Assembly (NCBI GenBank): GCA_944470555.2
Contig: OX104127.1
Span: forward strand, 116,774,741 to 116,838,740
Reading direction: 5' to 3'
Length of the DNA stretch: 64,000 bases
From: Heterobilharzia americana
Taxonomy: Eukaryota > Platyhelminthes > Trematoda > Strigeidida > Schistosomatidae
Positions 51,584 to 62,980 of this stretch are shown piece after piece. The notes under the pieces are model-generated. The model saw only the letters and a program-made list of their open reading frames with translations, did no database searches and was not told the DNA's origin. The translations under genes were made by a program, and so were the position numbers. Position 1 is the stretch's first letter. Each line of letters starts with the position of its first letter.

Positions 51584-52843
51584 TCGCACCTTATACTTGA
51601 GAGTGATATATTTTCGTTTTATATTCTTACTTTTATTTGCATTGAATTAACTACTCGTAGTCATGTAGAGGCTGATGCATTTATTGTTTTTGATTACGCT
51701 TTATAATAATATTTATGTATTCATTTATTGCTGTTACGATCTCTAGTGCTCATTTTTCATCGATTTTTTAAAATTGTTTCTTATCATTGTATTCATTTAT
51801 ACACTGTCATAAGTGGCCTTCGACTTTTCATTATGATAAATTTACTACATTCATGCAAGTTCTGTCTTTTATTAAAATGATGGGAAGAAAGTGCTTGTAC
51901 ATGTTGAATGGCATTTCATACAGAAATCAAGGTATTTTTGAAAATGGGATTGTTTAGAGAATTCACTCTTGTTTTTATTGATACTAAGCGTTTAATGTAT
52001 AAAGTTAAAAACTGCTTATGCTGTTAGCGATAGTGGATATAATTTCACGTGCTTAATTACACACTGTGAGCATCGTAACTTCTTGTACATAAAATTCAAG
52101 ATTCGCTTGTAAATTTATGTTGTACTGAATTAAAGAAAAAAAAAACTTTCTGATGGATTTGAGCATACTTCATGTATAACACTACATAAAATGGTTACGA
52201 ATCTTTAGTGATTAGACAAAACAGGATGCACAGGAATGCAGTTAATACCTGTTCTCCTTTCTTACCACACAAAATCAAAAGTGGAACTTAATAGCTTGGA
52301 AATGTGGTCTATTAATAACAGTAGTTTACTAAAACGTGATGTAATTAGGATACATATCAGTCGCAGTTAACTTAAGATAGATCCATATTTTGAATGTGTC
52401 CAGTATGAGCCAAGTGACTAAACATCATCTTACAATAAATCTAAGCGTGGACTGTTTCGACGTGGCTTCTAAAAAGCTTAAAAGTTAGACTTTTTAAATG
52501 TTGGAACTTACCACTATGATGCATCTAAAATACTCAATGTATGACATGTCAAACCACTTAGCACATAGGATTAACATAGTACACAGAACACAGTAATGAA
52601 GGGTGAAGTACGCCGTTATCTACTATCCAATGACCAACAATTCTAACCAACAGCATCGTCATTTGCTTCTATCACGTAGACTAAAGATATTTCTTCTGGC
52701 GTTAACACCAATTTGTAAAAGTAAAAAGACATAAAATCAGTCGACATATACATTTATTACACCACATAAAAAGTTGCAAAATATTAAAAGTAAGCTATTC
52801 ATGTAATTACACTAAGTAGATGTAAGTTGATATAAATAAATTA
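51584..52843. other. Convergent 3' regions of Staufen-like gene and PNPO
   Basis: Possible poly(A) signals attaaa (+, 52129-52134) and AATAAA (-, 52753-52758) leave about 620 bp between transcript ends. No gene or repeat seen. Confidence 0.55.
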
Positions 52844-52988
52844 TCATGGAGCTAGTCGTTCACATACCCAACCATTATCACTTTTATCTGTAATTTGATC
52901 GGAACGACGAAATCTGATACGATCATGTAGTCTGTTTGTTTGACCTTGCCAAAACTCTATGGATTTTGGAAATAGAATGTATCCCCCC
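52844..52988 (-). CDS. PNPO: PNPO exon 5: C-terminus
   Basis: Acceptor cattttag, joins in phase 2 to form WGGY. Encodes [20 protein letters not shown], then the basic RFRR loop and the conserved CERLAP end before TGA. RLHDR holds the Arg and His that bind pyridoxine phosphate in the family. Confidence 0.95.
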
Positions 52989-55272
52989 CTAAAATGTAAT
53001 ACAGAAATGAATATTTTAAAAAATTCGGAGCAGGAATTTTAAACGAATAAGTAATTATCGCATCATATTTTTTTTTAAATCTAAAGTTGCATAGTGCAAT
53101 AGTTCAATTTTATGCTTTTTAATACTTATTACTACGATAAATCTGTGTCATTGAAGAAACTCAAAAGCTATGAGATTACAATGCCTAGTTCAAATAACTT
53201 GTCTAACTGAGGAGGCGATTGAAACATGGTCAAACGTTAAAGTGAACAAGAATTTCTCGAAGATTGTACAATGTTGGTTGTTGATGTCGCGCCAACTAAC
53301 TCTGGTTCTCAATCTACAGAAAATTCACTTCAAACGTGTAGCGCTAAGAAAAGTGATATCGCACACCTCATTTTAGTGATATCAACTTGTCTGATTCATA
53401 CTATGGGATCAAGTTTTGTTTCACCTCCTCAACCCTCACTAAGCTAGACAGATTTTTTGACAATACTTAAATCCAGATTAAATCATGCCAACGCTTACCA
53501 GTTTGAAGGTTTGGGAAGTTTATCTTTATCAGCATATTCATTTTCTAGTTCTGTATATTTCTTGTCTAAAAACTATTTTAAAGAAGAAAAAAAATATGCG
53601 ATCATATCATAGCATTTAGAAACAAAACAGTAACATGTTACTAATTTAAAATGGTTGTAAAGAAGCCAAATATTCACTGGTCTACAGTTAAATTTTGATT
53701 AGGCACAACAGTTTTTTACATAAATCAGATGAAAAGCTCACCTATCAATAAGCCTCATCTATGCAGGACGGTACAACTAAATAAGCTTTGTTTAAGTGAC
53801 GGATACAGTTATAAAGTAAGGCCGAAGAAATATAATGACTGAAGTGATGGGAAAATAAATTACAAATGCCTAAAGAACAAAGGCCTTCATTGAAGATGGC
53901 TGGAATAGAAGCCTCAGAGTTGTCCTATAGATGGATGACACAAATCTCTATAAGAACTAATCATTTTACACAGCTACATACGTTTGGCGACGGGTTCACT
54001 AACAATTAAAAGCTTTAAGTTATGTAATGCAAAACGTATCTTTGTGGCAAATATACACGTACTAGTACTGTAATTAGTGAATCGGTTAGTATTATGTATC
54101 AGCCTACTTTCTTTTGAACATAAGCAGCGTCCTAGAAATCAACTTACTTCTTTTCTATCCTGTTACTTTAGTTATTATTATTGCACATTTTCACTTGATT
54201 GATTTCTACTTAGTTCGCGTCCTTAAAACATCATTACGAACTGACACAATGCTCTGTTAGGTCAGCTTCAAACTTGTCTATCGATCAATGACTAAGAACA
54301 TATGAAGTCATAATGTTTTATTTATGCATATCCTATTCTGTTCGGATATCAAAACCACTGATTCAACGGATAGTGAAGTACTTATCGTACTGGACATAAA
54401 ATCTACGTTAATGGTTTTCTGCTGATTGATAACAAACACTTCAAATCAAAAACAACCCGATAACCACTGTGAAAACAAGTTATCCTTGCCTAACGAACAC
54501 AACTACAATGACCTAGAATTTCTAAACGACTCTTGCAAATAGTTAAGCTTCTCGTAGGAATATGATTCCAGTCTAAGAATGTCAAAACCACACAAGACGT
54601 CTAAATAATCTTGTAGAATAAGGTAAGCTATAAAATAACATCCACACAGAAGTACATGCTGCTTTCTGAGACTGTCATAATGATGTCAAATACGTACAGA
54701 CTATTCATAGGGAATTCTCCGACCATACAGTAGATTTTGACTGGAACATTTCATCTCATTTTGAATCTCAATGTAATCATTAAAATTTTGTTGTTAACTA
54801 CAGACATGCTTATTGAACAGGTTTAATACGTACATTTACTGCCTCCGACATTTGGGGGTTTTATTTTGTGCCATCAAACTCTTCGAAAAAATCCTTAGCT
54901 AGGTCGATGTTAGTTTGACTGTGAAGGGTCAAGTGAACAATGCGTTAGTAAGGGTAGCTTCTTTCTAATCTGTATGTTTACAACCAACGTCATCTCTGAA
55001 GGATTGCTAGCATCCAATGAAATCAAACTATTAATAATTGTAAGGTGTGGTGGAATGAGTTTGAAACTCATGCTTTAACAAGTTTTTTTCTAAAATAGAT
55101 AATAACATTAGTTAGAAATCTAATTTTGAACATTATGCAGCAGAAATTCCTTTTAAAGACCAATAGGATAGGATTATAAACCTCCAGGTTAATAGGGACA
55201 GCGTACATGACATTCAACAAGGAATATGCAGAACTAAGAATAATTGGTAATAAAAACTCACACACACACACA

Positions 55273-55352
<80 letters not shown>

Positions 55353-58300
55353 CTTTGAGATAAATAACTTAAACAATGTTAGAAGACAAACTTTAGTGTA
55401 TTATTTAGATAGTTTATGACAGAGATTGAGTATTCTCTGATTTATATCATTTCACGAAGTTTAGAAAGCACAAACATAAGCTCTTACTTCACGATTAGGA
55501 ACCACTTGACTTTGTTGACTAACTGTTGCTGAGATTTGGCTGGCTTTCGAACGACTTTTAAAGTATTCTTCGCTCTCAAAATCTGAAGATCGTGTGACTG
55601 TACCCTCTACACGCACCTATTTAATGATAGTAGTAATAATAAGGGTATTACATTTTATTTGCCTTGATGTGATAATAATTCGTTATATTTCCAACAAATA
55701 CATGATTCATAGTCATTCAACTACTCGCGATGCTAATCACTATCCACTTCACAAAATTTACTGACAGCTAAAATACTATGCACTGAAAGTGTAGTTTCTA
55801 TACAACAAAAACTGGATAACGCATTAGTAAAATAGCTGTATACTTGATGTTACACCTTCCACTGAAGTTGTTTTACCTAAATTGTAGGTTGCTAAAGTCA
55901 TTCAAGTGTAGCTTACATTCTGTCGGCATGAAAAAGGTAATTCCATTTTTATTGGTTTATTAGATTTATCACACAGTGTAACTGTATTGTTTACTGGATT
56001 AGGTTTCGGAAATAATTTATTGTCCATCTTGATATGACCATGGACAATAAATTGTGTCCGAAACGTAATCCAGTAAATAATACTGTTACACTATGATAAA
56101 AATAGAATTACATTCTGCCACGTTGCACAAGTTTTACTCTTTTATGAATGAAAAAGGTATTCTAACTAAATCGTATACGACCAAGTCATTGAAACGTAAG
56201 TGGACTTTACTAATAGGAATAAGTGCTTCAGTGATTTGACTCTCCATTTTTCTAAAAGGGATAGTTAGCTGTTCATGAGAAAACATGTATATCTAACGAA
56301 ACACCATTTTAGGTAAAATAATTACACTACTTACCGGATCGAGTTCATCGTGTACAAAATATGATTAGGTTCAAGTACTCAAGACTCGCAATTTGGAGTT
56401 AACCAACCTTTAATTATCGTCCACTCACAGTTAGTAGCTTAAACAACTCATTATTATTATGGTTAAATGATGCGAGATATGTTTTACACTATGATGGAAT
56501 GTAAGTCAATAACCATGCCCAATTTGGCGCACTAGACAACGAGCTACACATTGGGTGAAAGTTGATGATACTACTAGACTGACTAAACTTTGGTAACCTT
56601 TGCCTCATTGACTGAAGATCACTTGATTAAACCAATTCGTTAAAGATTCACATTTTGTTGACCCAAGTTCGATTATTTTAATTGTGTCCCAATAGCATCA
56701 TCGTCATCACTCCTTCGTTATTTTTCTACATAGCTCAGACATATCTCCAAAGTGCTTCTAAGATACAAATGTGATAAAGACGATGATGTTTGAATTCGTA
56801 AAATTACGCTATGATAGTAAACAACTATAAATGTTTCTGGCGAAAGTTTCCAGGGAATGATTGCTCTTAGTGTATCATTCAAAATAATTTATTCTATGTT
56901 TTCTCGGACCAAAGTTTGATTACTGCCTAAGTATAATCTACAAAGACAGGGGAAAAATTGCAACAAAACATTAGGCATTCATGCAATATCGAGGAACATG
57001 TAAGTGAGGAATGATGACATCAACAACAAAATCCACTCTCGATTAAGTCAGTCTAGTGAGTACGAAAATTCTGCATTGAAGACAAATACGTGTCTTTGTA
57101 GGTTAGCAGTCTATCGGATGTGTTAAGCCTCAGCGTCAATTAGAAGACTGAATTATGAAAAGGAACTACTTCAAGCTTGTGTTTAAAACACGATTAAATG
57201 CACATTTTTGATTTCAATGCTAGACGTGTTCCAAAATTAGACTTCTGTCATATGATTCATAACTGGAAAATAAACATTGACACGAAAAACCAGTTCTGGA
57301 TAGTTTTTTCTATCCCCGAACCAAATCACTATCGAATCAAGACAAGCTGAGTGAAGAAAAAACTGAAGAAATTTATCTCGCTTTCTGAGTAATCTCAGGG
57401 AAATATTTACTGGTTAAGTAACTTTCTGTGCAGTGTGCATGATCGTAGACCATTTAGAGTGCAAGTTTATAAAGTTGAATAGGAAATTAATGGTAGGTTT
57501 GAACTTTTAAAAGGTGTGATTCAGAAAAGATGAACTAGTAATTTTAGGTCGAAGTTTTTAAGTATGGTTTGATTTATCAGCCTTCCTTACCTGACGTTTG
57601 AGAAATTCCCAGTAAAATAGAAGACTGGCATTTGGGTTACTGTCTAGCTCTTGAGCTTTTCTACTTTCATAGTTAGTGAAAAAATGAAATCCATTTTCAT
57701 CCAACTCTTTTAATAGAACGAACCGTACACTCGGAATGCATTCCCTAACAAAAACAAATAATAATGAAAAACAAGACAGAGTTGGTTATCATAAATATTT
57801 GGTTGAAGAAATTGAAATTCTAATTAAATTTTAAGCAAAAATAAATGCTGTAAGCTGACACATGAGGATAATATATAGTAAAATTTATAAGGTGGGTGGG
57901 TATCTGCGTGACTCATGATAATTAGGTTGACTGTATCTGTAAATGAAGAGTATGCTAAAATGTTTTAGCGTTCTGGTGTTGAAAAAGATTCGTATAGGTT
58001 AATTTAATTTATTTCTCTTAACAGACATTATTTAATCATATAACCATGTGAAGCTACATTTAAACGACAAAAACAGTGATCAGGTTATATGCATAGGTTT
58101 GTTCAAGGTTAGACCACTTTTATATATTCGAAAACAATTTGTTGTTAGATTAAACCTCCCTTTATAAATCAGCATTAGTATCAAGGGTGATTAACATACT
58201 TTCTCTTTTGATCTATAACAGTGTAACCCTTCATCATCTCAATAATTCTTTGTTATATTTGATATAAATATCCATCAAAAGTGTGTTAGCAGACTGCGCG

Positions 58301-61300
58301 AAATGTACTGCGCTAATAAACAACCCGTTTCATATACACCAGCACCTAAAATGGTAAGAGTTGGTGAATACCAAACAAGCCTCCTGTATCTCAGCTGATA
58401 ATTCATCAGAAACTAACCTCTTCGAAATCATGTAAATCAACAAGTAAGTGAACCTATCAACGCATTCAACCAATGCTAAAACTAACCGTAGCTGAAAATC
58501 AGTCCTGGAGCATCATCTTACATTTCACAGTTGCAAAAAACGCATGCCAGACGTATTCAGATTTCTGCTTAACGCGTTCAGTAGACTCCACAATTTGTCA
58601 ACAACTTCAACCAGGGGAACAATGTTTTCTGTGTACTCCGTATTAACCAGATGACTTCCAGGGAGTAGATCAGTCCCAGTTAAGTCAGACGTACGTGAAG
58701 TTATATTCATTTATATGTCCATAACGAAGTTACACAAAAATAGTAGCAGTGGTCATTCCTAACAGGCCCCACTAACTGTAGATGAGGCCCAGATTTAATT
58801 TCCACTTCACTTATTTTGCCTGGGAGACTCGTATAGTATCTTGAGACCTCAGGCCACAAGTGTAGCTCATAGACTAGTACATAAACCTGTTAGAGGGTGA
58901 GTTACATTGTAGACATTTTTTATATATTCCTCCCAACCAAAGGTGGGAAGTCTGAAATTTTCGACTGAAGCTCCCACATATGCACCAAAGATTTCTTTTT
59001 AAACCTGCTTATCGAAACGAGTGCGAATAAACAAGAGAGTGGAACGGTCGAAAAATCCAAACATTATGTCCTAACCACATTATTGGTGATCTAGGTTATA
59101 AACATCATTTCCAACTTTGAAGATGGCAAGGTTACAGTAAGTACTTTAACTTCCCTTAACAAAGCTCAGAATATACTCCTTTCCATGTATTTCGGCACTC
59201 TAAGACCATGTCACTGACGCACTCGTAATGAATAGGTATAAATTATTTCCTTAAAATATATATGATGTAATGAGATGAAGAAACAACATCCTCATCAGTA
59301 TGAAATTTAATTGAGGAACTATGGACACAGCAATTTTGTTACAGATAACTTACCAACTAGCTATCTAGACTGAATAAGGAGCAGATATAGAGTAGCGCTG
59401 AAATGACCAAGAATTATTTGTCGAAATCACTATACCACAATTTTACGTTTATAAGTTATAAATGCAGACATCCTTAGGATACAAGACATGACTCTGAGCT
59501 TAAGACAATTCGAATGAAATTTTCTGACTGAATATTGAAGCTTTCAGTAAGTAAGATATCAGAAATAAAATGAATTTTAGTATTTGTGCTTCTTTCATAT
59601 TAGATTTGTTTATTTGATATAAAGCGCACAGTGATACAGTATTATTTAATTAATTACGTTTGGAGCATAAATTATTGCTCATAATCATACCAATGTAATC
59701 ACACTTCTTTCAATATCTGATTTTATAGTCCTGTCACCTGATCTCTCTTTGTTTTTTTGTTTTTTGATTGGTAGTAAAGTTTTCCATATCTCTGGTATAG
59801 GTGTTGTGTCATTCCTATTACATGTGTTGGGTGTGGATTCGATGAACAAAGATTCAGTAATTAATCTCTCTCTCCACCTAGCTATATTAGACTTAAGTAC
59901 AGTGGTTTTGTCCCATCCTATTGTGTGGTTGTGTGTTAATGAATGTAATGCAATGGCCGAGTGTTTTTCTAGGTTATTGATCTTATTGGGGTCTGCCGTT
60001 CTATGTTTAGCTAAATTCCTATGTTCTGTTAATCTAACTGACCCCGACCGGCTAGTTTGACCTATGTATTTGACTTCACAGTCATTACATGGAATTTGGT
60101 AGATTATATTATTTTGCTTAATTGGTTCTATCGGATCTTTTAGCCGACAAAGCTTACCTCTAAGTGAGTTTGTTGGTTTAAATGCCACCCTTATTCCAAC
60201 CTTGTTGAGAATCCTACGTATGGTTTCTGATGTTCCTTCCTTGTATGGTATCACAATAGAGGTGTTGGTTTCCTTTCTACTTATGTTGTCACTATTATTT
60301 GTATTTGTATTAGTGTTATTATTTTGCTTCTTATGTGTCCGTGTGAATTTCTTACTAAAATGATGGGGATAATTATTGATTATTAACGCTTCTTTTATGT
60401 GTTTCAATTCCTTTTTTAAGTCCTTACAATGACTAGTGAGTTTCTCAGCTCTGTTATTTAGACATTTGACTAAACCCGCTTTAACTGACACTGGATGAGA
60501 TGACTTGAAGTCTAGATATCTAGAAATCAACTAGATACTGACTCACAGCTTACTCAAAGAACCAAGGCATCGGTTGGTGAAATCATGTTAGGAGTGCAGT
60601 TATGCTTAACCTCGACAGTCTTCAAGTTTCAGGGAAAGATTTATAGACAAACAGAAGGAGTAGCAATGGGATCACCAATATCCCCTATAGTAGCAGATAT
60701 ATTTATGGATAGTTGGGAAGATATGGCTTTACGAACATATAATCCGACACCTAAGATATGGTGGCGATATGTAGATGACACATTTACAGTGTTGAAATCG
60801 GAACATATCGACAGTTTCTTGACACACATAAACTCAGTAGTTAACGCAATCCAATTCACTACGAAGTAGAAAATGAACAAGGAGAATTACCTATGTTGGA
60901 TTGCAGAATAAAACGAAGGATAGATGGTGGTTTAGATACTACCGTCTACAGAAAACCAACACATTCTAACAGATATCTAGACTTCAAGTCATCTCATCCA
61001 GTGTCAGTTAAAGCGGGTTTAGTCAAATGTCTAAATAACAGAGCTGAGAAACTCACTAGTCATTGTAAGGACTTAAATAAGGAATTGAAACACATAAAAG
61101 AAGCGTTAATAATAATAATTATCCCCATCATTTTATTAAGAAATTCACACGGACACATAAGAAGCAAAATAATAACACTAATACAAATACAAATAATAGT
61201 GACAACATAAGTAGAAAGGAAATCAACACCTCTATTGTGATACCATACAAGGAAGGAACATCAGAAACCATACGTAGGATTCTCAACAAGGTTGGAATTA

Positions 61301-62437
61301 GGGTGGCATTTAAACCAACAAACTCACTTAGAGGTAAGCTTTGTCGGCTAAAAGATCCGATAGAACCAATTAAGCAAAATAATATAATCTACCAAATTCC
61401 ATGTAATGACTGTGAAGTCAAATACATAGGTCAAACTAGCCGGTCGGGGTCAGTTAGATTAACAGAACATAGGAATTTAGCTAAACATAGAACGGCAGAC
61501 CCCAATAAGATCAATAACCTAGAAAAACACTCAGCCATTGCATTACATTCATTAACACACAACCACACAATAGGATGGGACAAAACCACTGTACTTAAGT
61601 CTAATATAGCTAGGTGGAGAGAGAGATTAATTACTGAATCTTTGTTCATCGAATCCACACCCAACACATGTAATAGGAATGACGCAACACCTATACCAGA
61701 GATATGGAAAACTTTACTACCAATCAAAAAACAAAAAAACAAAGAGAGATCAGGTGACAGGACTATAAAATCAGATGTCGAAAGAAGTGTGATTACATTG
61801 ATATGATTATGAGCAATAATTTATGCTCGAAACGTAATCAATTAAATAATACTGTATCACTGTGCGCTTTATATCAAATAAACAAATCTAATATGGAACT
61901 ACATTCTACCACAGTGCCCAAGCTTTTCACTTACATTTGTGCTTCTTCGGCTTGCAAACTGCAATACTGCAAAAGACAATTTAGCTTGCAGGGCTCAACC
62001 GTCCTGTTATTGTTGCTACATATTATAAGTAGATAACCACATGTTTCTAAAACGTTCTGGGTACCTTGACCAAAAATAATAAGTCTGAATACATCTGGAA
62101 TCTAATCCAGAAAATGATATCCATGAGATGTAGATTCATTTGCTTTGATAATGCTAAGAGTCCAAAGAGAAACCTAATGGTTAAGTTCTTTCACACCAGC
62201 TTAGACTAGTTTCTTGTTCTAAACAGTATTTAAAATATGTCGCTTATATATGTCCAGTATATACAAACGACATGGCAACGTACTTGCTGCATGTTGCGAG
62301 AGCCATCGCATTTGGTTCATAAACATGCCCACACTGAACAGCTTCTTCAAACCAAGTCTTGAATAAAAGTAGGGGTCCTTTTGGCTTATATCTATGATAT
62401 CAAAAGTATCATCTGACTTTCTATATGGGATTCTCAT
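52844..62437 (-). CDS. PNPO: Pyridoxine/pyridoxamine 5'-phosphate oxidase (gene span, 5 exons)
   Basis: Exons in order: 62284-62437, 57591-57744, 55488-55616, 53499-53572, 52844-52988; all introns GT/AG and phases agree (2, 0, 0, 2). About 218 codons, close to the family's usual length. Visible motifs: [10 protein letters not shown] and NAMALATC near the N-terminus; RFVLLK and [14 protein letters not shown] (FMN site); [40 protein letters not shown] with the substrate-binding R-x-H; C-terminal CERLAP then TGA. Known reaction: FMN-dependent oxidation of PNP or PMP to pyridoxal 5'-phosphate, last step of vitamin B6 salvage, cytosolic. Odd point: exon 1 is out of frame by one base near 62372-62375 (see findings), so as written the gene does not translate through. 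A possible poly(A) signal is at 52753-52758. Confidence 0.93.
53499..53572 (-). CDS. PNPO: PNPO exon 4
   Basis: Acceptor aaaatag, donor gtaagc, in phase 0 and out phase 2. Encodes [20 protein letters not shown] then PSNW, matching the helical segment before the conserved WGGY. Confidence 0.92.
55259..55349. repeat. (CA)n-(TA)n microsatellite
   Basis: About 8 CA units followed by about 37 TA units, in PNPO intron 3. Confidence 0.97.
55488..55616 (-). CDS. PNPO: PNPO exon 3
   Basis: 43 codons, phase 0 at both ends, acceptor attaaatag, donor gtaaga. Encodes [26 protein letters not shown] and [11 protein letters not shown], the central PNPO segment that contacts FMN and substrate. Confidence 0.95.
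55940..56125. repeat. Inverted repeat of PLE 3'-end sequence
   Basis: Arms 55940-56027 and 56040-56125 around a 12-base loop; the inner 60 bp pair with few mismatches. Both arms carry the aataaatt / cgaaacgtaatc / cagtaaata segment that matches the 3' end of the PLE at 61810-61860. Lies in PNPO intron 2. Confidence 0.75.
57591..57744 (-). CDS. PNPO: PNPO exon 2: FMN-binding core
   Basis: Acceptor tttttgttag, donor gtaagg. Encodes [18 protein letters not shown], then [18 protein letters not shown] and [13 protein letters not shown], all closely following the PNPO family. Joins exon 1 in phase 2 to give TCSKECIPS. Confidence 0.95.
58525..58710 (-). mobile_element. LINE RT fragment around the YADD site
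   Basis: Minus-strand frame has [20 protein letters not shown] then [15 protein letters not shown], matching the family segment LLPGGPLVDLEYADDIVL and the following GMRFSP. The catalytic YADD is changed to YTEN, so it is inactive. Lies in PNPO intron 1. Confidence 0.7.
58735..58890 (+). mobile_element. Probable decayed copy of the second SINE family
   Basis: The end cacaagtgtagctcatagac and middle ttttgcctgggagactcg loosely follow the other copies. No clear tRNA head. Confidence 0.35.
59603..60530 (-). mobile_element. Penelope-like element, C-terminal half with GIY-YIG (left copy)
   Basis: An uninterrupted 281-codon minus-strand frame (60530-59685): [40 protein letters not shown], then the GIY-YIG nuclease [20 protein letters not shown] with RLTEHR and the downstream [12 protein letters not shown] / SLFIES block. 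The RT half is absent. It begins at tctagatatct near 60524 where it meets the RT of the + copy. The non-coding 3' end runs to about 59603. Reads outward, antisense to nothing coding; lies within PNPO intron 1. Confidence 0.9.
60528..61892 (+). mobile_element. Penelope-like element, partial RT plus GIY-YIG (right copy)
   Basis: RT block at 60585-60869: [20 protein letters not shown] and [11 protein letters not shown] (catalytic YVDD). A frameshift near 60865 and another near 61107 (one base lost relative to the left copy) split the rest. GIY-YIG domain at 61237-61806 is intact and almost identical to the left copy. Truncated 5' in mid-RT. The 3' end matches the left copy up to about 61892, then flanks differ. 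Confidence 0.9.
62284..62437 (-). CDS. PNPO: PNPO exon 1 (contains a one-base frameshift)
   Basis: Starts at an ATG at 62437 giving [10 protein letters not shown], which aligns with the MRKSYRGD start of vertebrate PNPO; an in-frame ATG further out is at 62464, and an acceptor-like ttattag sits just before 62437. The first 22 residues (to DP) are in one frame; [19 protein letters not shown] and MALATC are in another. The donor is gtacgt, phase 2. Confidence 0.85.
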
Positions 62438-62744
62438 ATCTAATAACAGATACATGATTAACATAGATAATTATTAATACTTACGACTGATTTTTAGTTG
62501 ACTGTTCATGTTTACGAAGCTACGATAAAAAGTTCGTAGCATAAGACACCCAGAAGCGAATCAGTTTCCTCCTGAATACGTTCTTCACTCTAGTTAAAGA
62601 TGCAATAAAACTATAACAATACTGAAGATAAAGGAGAATAATACGTCACCATCAAAACTTAGTACCATTAAACAGGTGAACGAACTGAAGCTTAGAAATT
62701 CTCACAACAATGTGTTGTTAAAGAAAGGTGTCATAGGTCAGAGT

Positions 62745-62980
62745 CGATCTCAGTGGCACAGATATATTCATACACTATTTTTGTCTCAGTCATCCTCCTG
62801 AATTTCGGTATTCTTTCATTCTTCTATGCTTTCATTTTACTACTTTCTATCACCTTGACTGCTTTCTTTCCTATTTTTTTGTCTTTCATCTTGACGTTTT
62901 CTAGCTTGATGTGCTGATATGAGGTGTGACGAATTGGACCACTACGCAGTTGTGCCTGATTCTATGGTGATCTTGTCTGT
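62745..62980 (+). mobile_element. LINE 3'-end fragment
   Basis: Begins with a decayed NRSQWRRCIHS motif (cgatctcagtggcacagata) and a T-rich tail ending in a gaggtgtgac / gaattggacc stretch. Similar tail sequence (atgaggtgtgg) occurs at 40497-40510. Lies just upstream of PNPO exon 1 in antisense. Confidence 0.55.

Noticed and set aside
59749..60060. 103-codon + strand open frame
   Set aside because: It is the antisense shadow of the PLE GIY-YIG frame; the same shadow recurs at 61431-61742 on the minus strand of the other copy.
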